Source of the DNA: Acidobacteriota bacterium
Lineage (GTDB): Bacteria; Acidobacteriota; Terriglobia; Terriglobales; Acidobacteriaceae
DNA length: 7,439 bases
Assembly (NCBI GenBank): GCA_021781255.1
Contig: JAJXXG010000581.1
Span: forward strand, 1 to 7,439
Direction of reading: 5' to 3'
Under the pieces are notes generated by a model. The model did no database searches. It was not told the DNA's origin and saw only the letters and a list, made by a program, of their open reading frames with translations. Numbering within the stretch: the stretch's first letter is position 1; the number at the start of each line of letters is the position of its first letter. The position numbers were made by a program, and so were the translations under genes. Below are positions 6,833 to 7,439 of this stretch, piece after piece.

Positions 6833-6979
6833 AGGCTGCGGAAAAAATCGCCGCGGGCAATGTCTTGTGTCATGGCACGAGTTTACTCGTGCGCAAGTAG
6901 CGTAAAACAACGTGGCCTTCAGGCCCTGCGGTTCTCTGTGACCTCCTTGGGGCTACTCTTTTGAGTTTTTCCGCAGCCT
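6833..6979. repeat. Candidate intergenic repeat or MITE-like element bounded by 14-bp inverted repeats
   Basis: AGGCTGCGGAAAAA (6833-6846) and its exact reverse complement TTTTTCCGCAGCCT (6966-6979) bound 147 bp of non-coding DNA. Inside are a perfect 18-nt palindrome (6875-6892), a GGCCT/AGGCC hairpin (6914-6925) and a short ACTC/GAGT hairpin (6955-6966, 4-base loop). Density of symmetry and the absence of a gene suggest a repeat family or a small structured RNA. Whether other copies exist cannot be seen here. No target-site duplication was recognised. Confidence 0.5.
6875..6892. promoter_or_regulatory. Perfect 18-nt palindrome upstream of the permease gene
   Basis: GCACGAGT and ACTCGTGC are perfect 8-bp arms around a TT centre. 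The site is 72-89 bp before the permease start, a fitting place for an operator controlling the permease-DUF362 unit. It also lies in the middle of the inverted-repeat element, so it may instead be the core hairpin of that element. Confidence 0.4.
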
Positions 6980-7075
6980 CTTCAGCCTCGGTTCCCTGGC
7001 CGCTTCCGCGCGCATCGCGGATCGTCAGGCCGTGCGCTCGTCCCCGCGCTGTCATTATGTGGTGATTTCAGTCGC
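6980..7075. other. Remainder of the intergenic region before the small zinc-ribbon gene
   Basis: Together with 6804-6979 this makes a 272-bp gene-free stretch between the permease start and the stop of the small gene at 7076. Outside the inverted-repeat element I see no clear promoter, terminator or RNA gene. The sequence is GC-rich with several CGCG-type short palindromes that are expected by composition. Confidence 0.4.
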
Positions 7076-7339
7076 CTACTGCGGGCCGCGGAAGCAGATC
7101 GTCTCGCCGTCCAGCCGGTATTCGGCTGAGCAGTTCTCGCCGCCGCAGATCATCGTTTCGCCGCCGCATAGCTGGCGGCGCGTGATGAGCCCCAGCGTGC
7201 CGCAGCGCGGGCAAGACATCACTGCCACGTAGGGATTCTCCACCTGACCCAGCTTGGCCTGGTTTTCCAGCACAAAGACTGTTCCGGGGTCCATTCTCTC
7301 GGGGATCCATTCTTCCAGAAACTGCAGGTCGGCTGGCAT
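7076..7339 (-). CDS. Small zinc-ribbon-like protein of unknown function
   Basis: With the start at 7339 the product has 87 residues. An acidic, hydrophobic N-terminal part (LQFLEEWIPERMDPGTVFVLEN) precedes a Cys-rich C-terminal half: CPRCG at 43-47, then C58, C65, C70 (CGGENC at 65-70) and C82. CxxC followed by CxxxxC suggests a four-Cys metal site of zinc-ribbon type, though the 4-residue gap in the second pair is unusual. The start was chosen because GGAGG lies five bases upstream; an earlier in-frame ATG at 7375 (99 residues) has only a distant AGAGGGG, and the frame stays open to the window edge. No signal peptide is visible, so it is probably cytoplasmic. It is on the same strand as the permease but 272 bp away and shows no link to sugar-acid use. 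The gene is not recognised; a nucleic-acid or protein-binding role is only a possibility. Confidence 0.65.
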   Translation of the reverse strand: MPADLQFLEEWIPERMDPGTVFVLENQAKLGQVENPYVAVMSCPRCGTLGLITRRQLCGGETMICGGENCSAEYRLDGETICFRGPQ

Positions 7340-7344
7340 CCTTC

Positions 7345-7349
7345 CCTCC
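7345..7349 (-). promoter_or_regulatory. Ribosome binding site deciding the start of the small zinc-ribbon gene
   Basis: On the minus strand GGAGG lies five bases before the ATG at 7339. It is far better placed than anything before the upstream in-frame ATG at 7375, and so favours the shorter product. Confidence 0.6.
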
Positions 7350-7439
7350 GTGGGGTTAAGGTGGCGGAGCAGCATCTCGCATTCGCCGCCCCTCTGTCGC
7401 GCAACTTCACCAGGCTGCGAATGGCTCGCCGCAGGCCGC
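7350..7439. other. Window edge upstream of the zinc-ribbon gene
   Basis: Two minus-strand frames stay open across this 90-bp edge, one of them in frame with the zinc-ribbon gene. Either an upstream gene ends here or the small protein is longer at its N-terminus. The stretch is too short to decide. Confidence 0.25.

Noticed and set aside
6954..6970. ACTC-TTTT-GAGT hairpin followed by Ts as a terminator
   Set aside because: The stem is only 4 bp, and its T-run is on the plus strand where no gene ends nearby.
6870..7055. Minus-strand 61-codon frame just downstream of the zinc-ribbon gene
   Set aside because: No ribosome site; it runs through the inverted-repeat element and its Arg/Ala/Glu-rich translation looks like chance in GC-rich DNA.
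1..7439. tRNA, rRNA, CRISPR array or insertion sequence
   Set aside because: No cloverleaf-like arms, no regularly spaced direct repeats, and no transposase-like protein could be seen on either strand.

Overview
The window is high-GC bacterial DNA holding six protein genes, five of which form a sugar-acid catabolism locus. Four of the five carry an N-terminal twin-arginine (Tat) signal, including enzymes of families that are usually cytoplasmic. This style (Tat-tagged enolase-superfamily and TIM-barrel enzymes next to an MFS sugar-acid transporter and a Tat-tagged DUF362 protein) suggests an Acidobacteriota soil bacterium. That is an inference from gene content; no marker gene is present, and Planctomycetota or Verrucomicrobiota cannot be excluded.

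Layout. Positions 1-1036 (minus) hold the N-terminal 345 residues of a UxuA-type mannonate dehydratase, cut by the window edge. A 231-bp divergent intergenic region (1037-1267) separates it from a plus-strand mandelate-racemase-subgroup enolase (1268-2635). That gene converges, with only 8 bp between stop codons, on a minus-strand ManD-type mannonate/gluconate dehydratase (2644-3978). A 262-bp structured spacer (3979-4240) follows, then two minus-strand genes: a DUF362 protein (4241-5410) and an MFS permease of the anion:cation symporter type (5472-6803). The permease-to-DUF362 spacing (61 bp) suggests one leftward operon, with the ManD gene next in line, possibly under its own promoter. Positions 6804-7075 hold a repeat-like element: 14-bp inverted repeats enclosing a perfect 18-nt palindrome. 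A small zinc-ribbon-like protein (7076-7339, minus) closes the window.

How the genes may work together. Two unrelated folds that both dehydrate D-mannonate to 2-keto-3-deoxy-D-gluconate (UxuA TIM barrel, ManD enolase fold) lie beside a third dehydratase-like enolase and a transporter of the family that moves hexuronates, aldarates and aldonates. All three enzymes appear to be Tat exported. The model suggested is dehydration of sugar acids outside the cytoplasmic membrane, followed by MFS uptake of a keto-deoxy acid. No kinase or aldolase for the product, and no regulator gene, lies in the window. The substrates and the role of DUF362 are not settled by sequence.
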